A DNA stretch of 16,570 nt from an uncultured Rhodocyclaceae bacterium (lineage in GTDB: Bacteria > Pseudomonadota > Gammaproteobacteria > Burkholderiales > Rhodocyclaceae): assembly GCA_900549295.1 (NCBI GenBank), contig URNG01000072.1, forward strand, positions 1 to 16,570. Direction: 5' to 3'. Below, piece by piece: positions 13,131-16,570 of the stretch. Below the pieces are notes generated by a model. It had not been told where the DNA came from. It saw only the letters and a program-made list of their open reading frames with translations, and did not search any database. Made by a program: the position numbers and the translations under genes. Position 1 is the first letter of the stretch; every line of letters begins with the position of its first letter.

Positions 13131-14708
13131 CGTTCCGGCCTGGCTGACCAGCACCTGGGAGGCGAACTGGCGCTCCTTCCAGTATTTCCTCTTCGCGCGC
13201 TTCCTGTTCGGCGCGCTGTGCCTGCTGGGCCTGGTGTTTCCCGGACAGTGGAACGTGCAGTTGGCCCTGCCGCCGTCACGGGCCTTGTTTACGCTCTTCA
13301 TCCTGTATCTGCTGATCAGCGGCGCGGGGCTGCTGCTGGCCCGCCTGTGGCAGAAACAGTTCAATGTCCAGCTTTCCGCGCAGGTGCTGGTCGACATCGC
13401 GCTGATAAACAGCCTGATGGCGATGGCCGGTGGCGTCGAAAGCGGTTTCGGCCTGATCCTGCTCGTGTCATTGGCGGCGGCCAGCCTGGTCGGGCAGGGG
13501 CGTTGGGTGCTGTTCTACGCGGCGCTGGCGACTTTCGCCGTGCTCATCATGCAAAGCCAGGCCATCGTGATGCGCGGTGTCGATGCGGGCAGCATCGTGC
13601 AGGCGGGCTTCATTTCGGCAGCGTATTTTGCAACGGCCATTCTGGCCCGCCTGCTCGGCCAGCGCATCATGGCCAACGAGGAACTGGCGCGCCGGCGCGG
13701 TATCGCGCTGGCGGATCAGATCCACATCAATCAGCGCGTGGTCGAGCGCATGCAGGACGGCGTGCTGATTCTCGGGCGCGACGGCAGCATCGTCCGCCAC
13801 AACCCGATGGCGGCGCGTCTGCTCGGCCTGCCGGCGGCGGCCACGCACCTCGAACGCTACGCGCCGCCGCTGGCCGCTGCCTTGCAGAACTGGCTGGCCG
13901 GCTACAGCAGCGACAGCGTGTTCGTCAGCGGCGCCGGCAATGCCGAACTGGGCGCGCGTTTCATGCCGACGGCCAGCAGCGCCGGTGAAGTGCTGGTGTT
14001 CGTGGAGGACGTGGAGCGCATCAAGGAGCAGGCCAAGCAACTGAAACTCGCCGCCCTGGGGCGCCTGACGGCCAGCATCGCGCACGAGATCCGCAATCCC
14101 CTGTCGGCCATTGGTCATGCCGCCGAACTGCTGCACGAGGAGCGGCGCGGCGAAACCTTCGAGCGCCTGTTGCGCATCATCGGCGACAACACCTCGCGCC
14201 TGAACCGCATCGTGACCGACGTGCTCGAATTGGGGCGGCAGAAGCAGGCGCAGGTGGAAGCCATCGGCCTGTCGCGGTTTTTCGCGAGCCTTGCCGAGGA
14301 TGCGCGAGCCGTGGCGCAGTGGCCGGCGGACGTGGTGCGGCTGGAAGTGCCGCCTTCCCTGCTGCTGTGCTTCGATCGCGCGCATCTGCATCAGGTGTTG
14401 TGGAATTTGATCGGCAATGCCGTGCGTCACTCCAGCGGCCAACCGGGAGCCGTGCGGGTGAAAGCCGTGGCGAGCGACAGCAGCGGGCGGGTGGATATCG
14501 AAGTCAGCGACGATGGCCCGGGCGTGCCGGAACATATGCGTGACCAGATTTTCGAGCCTTTTTTCACGACCCATACCCTAGGCACGGGCCTGGGACTGTT
14601 CATTGCCCGCGAGCTGTGCGTGGCCAATGGCGCGACGCTGACGCTGCGCCACCTTGCACCCGGCATGGCGCAAGGCGCACAATTCGTCCTTTCCGGGAGA
14701 TGTGATAC

Positions 14709-14718
<10 letters not shown>
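13123..14718 (+). CDS. pilS: PilS-type sensor histidine kinase
   Basis: PilS controls type IV pilin transcription by phosphorylating PilR. The 531-residue protein has six transmembrane segments in residues 20-180, a PAS-like sensor region at about 205-300 (RMQDGVLILGRDGSIVRHNP at 209-228), the H-box IAHEIRNPLS at 319-328 with His321, the N-box NLIGNAVRHS at 428-437, G1 DDGPG at 463-467 and G2 GTGLGL at 487-492. The layout of a six-helix N-terminus, PAS domain and HisKA-HATPase end matches PilS. The ATG at 13123 is preferred because longer starts run through the PP0621 gene. It overlaps pilR by 10 nt. An NtrB-type assignment is less likely given the membrane helices. Confidence 0.92.
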
Positions 14719-16061
<1,343 letters not shown>

Positions 16062-16063
16062 CG

Positions 16064-16570
16064 GTGTCCGCCGGTGCGGCCGGGCAGGATGGCGTTTGGC
16101 TGGAACACGGCTGGCTGGGCAGCGCCGTCCGCTGCCCGTCGCCTAATTTCGGCGAACGTCCGGCGGGGGCAGTGGTGTCGCTGATCGTGCTGCACAACAT
16201 CAGCCTGCCGCCCGGCGAGTTCGCGGCGCGGGCGGTGACGGATTTCTTCCTCAACCGGCTCGATGCGGTGGCGCATCCCTATTTCGCGGAAATCTGCGAT
16301 TTGCAGGTTTCCGCCCATTTCTACATCGCCCGCGACGGCGCGCTGACGCAGTTCGTGAGCGCCGACCAGCGCGCCTGGCACGCCGGGCAGTCCTGCTGGC
16401 GGGGGCGGGAAAACTGCAATGATTTTTCCATCGGCATCGAACTCGCAGGCAGCGACGACACGCCCTTCGCCGCCGCGCAATACGCCACGCTCTGGCCGCT
16501 GATCGAGGCGCTGCGCCGGCGCTACCCGATCCCCCCCCCCACCCCCCCCCAGTCGGCACCCCCCGGCAGC
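16064..16570 (+). CDS. ampD: AmpD-type 1,6-anhydro-N-acetylmuramyl-L-alanine amidase (3' partial)
   Basis: AmpD is a cytosolic zinc amidase that cleaves the peptide from anhydromuropeptides in peptidoglycan recycling and thereby limits AmpC induction. The frame gives 169 residues to the edge. Matching signatures are the IVLHNISLPPGEF block at 41-53 with zinc ligand His44, VSAHFYIARDGALTQFV at 82-98, and AWHAGQSCWRGRENCNDFSIGIELAG at 104-129. The start GTG follows GGGAGGA by 7 nt and comes 2 nt after the pilR stop. After the RRRYP at 151-155 the family should continue with a GHSDIAPGRKTDPG-like segment carrying the other zinc ligands; instead the frame turns into Pro-rich sequence at a C10-A-C9 tract. 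The end is therefore suspect rather than biologically shortened. Confidence 0.9.
   Translation, partial: MSAGAAGQDGVWLEHGWLGSAVRCPSPNFGERPAGAVVSLIVLHNISLPPGEFAARAVTDFFLNRLDAVAHPYFAEICDLQVSAHFYIARDGALTQFVSADQRAWHAGQSCWRGRENCNDFSIGIELAGSDDTPFAAAQYATLWPLIEALRRRYPIPPPTPPQSAPPGS
16531..16550. repeat. C10-A-C9 homopolymer tract near the right edge
   Basis: Ten C's, one A and nine C's lie inside the ampD frame, 20 nt from the window end, and further CCCCCC follows at 16559-16564. Nothing comparable occurs elsewhere in the window. It is most simply read as low-quality sequence at a contig end. Confidence 0.85.

Overview
The window is a high-GC bacterial chromosome segment with tightly packed genes. 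Its gene set (PP0621-family protein followed by PilS/PilR and AmpD, a membrane-tethered TAXI protein, a YrbE/MlaE-type lipid transporter with a PqiC lipoprotein, YggX, UvrD) looks betaproteobacterial, most likely Rhodocyclales. That placement is inferred from gene content and protein style, not from a marker search. No rRNA, tRNA, CRISPR array, transposase or phage gene was seen, and no stretch longer than about 240 bases lacks a gene or a recognisable repeat. The right end runs into a C-homopolymer tract where the AmpD reading frame stops resembling AmpD, which suggests an unreliable contig end.

Layout. (1) 1-2547, plus strand: a NosR/NapH-type polytopic iron-sulfur protein cut by the left edge, a stand-alone MoCF (molybdopterin-binding/CinA-N-like) protein, and the Fe(II)-trafficking protein YggX. 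(2) 2632-3303, minus: ribose-5-phosphate isomerase A, convergent with yggX and divergent from the next gene. (3) 3410-4350, plus: a small basic conserved protein that may bind DNA, then an overlapping ParD/ParE toxin-antitoxin pair with repeated motifs in its upstream region. (4) 7767 down to 4382, minus: a four-gene operon for a retrograde/anterograde phospholipid ABC transporter (STAS-fused MlaE permease, MlaF ATPase, MCE/MlaD protein, PqiC-type lipoprotein), all start/stop overlapping or 1 nt apart. (5) 7768-8308: a REP/MITE-like inverted-repeat element, a strong hairpin terminator, and a Trp-rich 116-residue hypothetical gene on the minus strand, divergent from uvrD. (6) 8547-10703, plus: the UvrD helicase. 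(7) 10751-10866: a 116-bp inverted-repeat element. (8) 10901-12888, plus: a TAXI-family periplasmic binding domain anchored at both ends in the membrane, overlapping by one codon a small ParA-type ATPase. (9) 12924-16570, plus: PP0621-family zinc-ribbon protein, PilS, PilR and AmpD, translationally coupled.

Working together: genes of block 4 form one envelope lipid-trafficking machine. PilS/PilR in block 9 form a sigma-54 two-component system, classically for type IV pilin transcription, with a peptidoglycan-recycling amidase at the operon end. Block 8 is the least understood: a ligand-binding protein with no TRAP permease beside it but with a cytosolic tail and a coupled ParA-like ATPase. 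The best candidates for something undescribed are this TAXI-ParA pair, the two palindromic repeat elements, and the 83-residue basic protein beside parDE.
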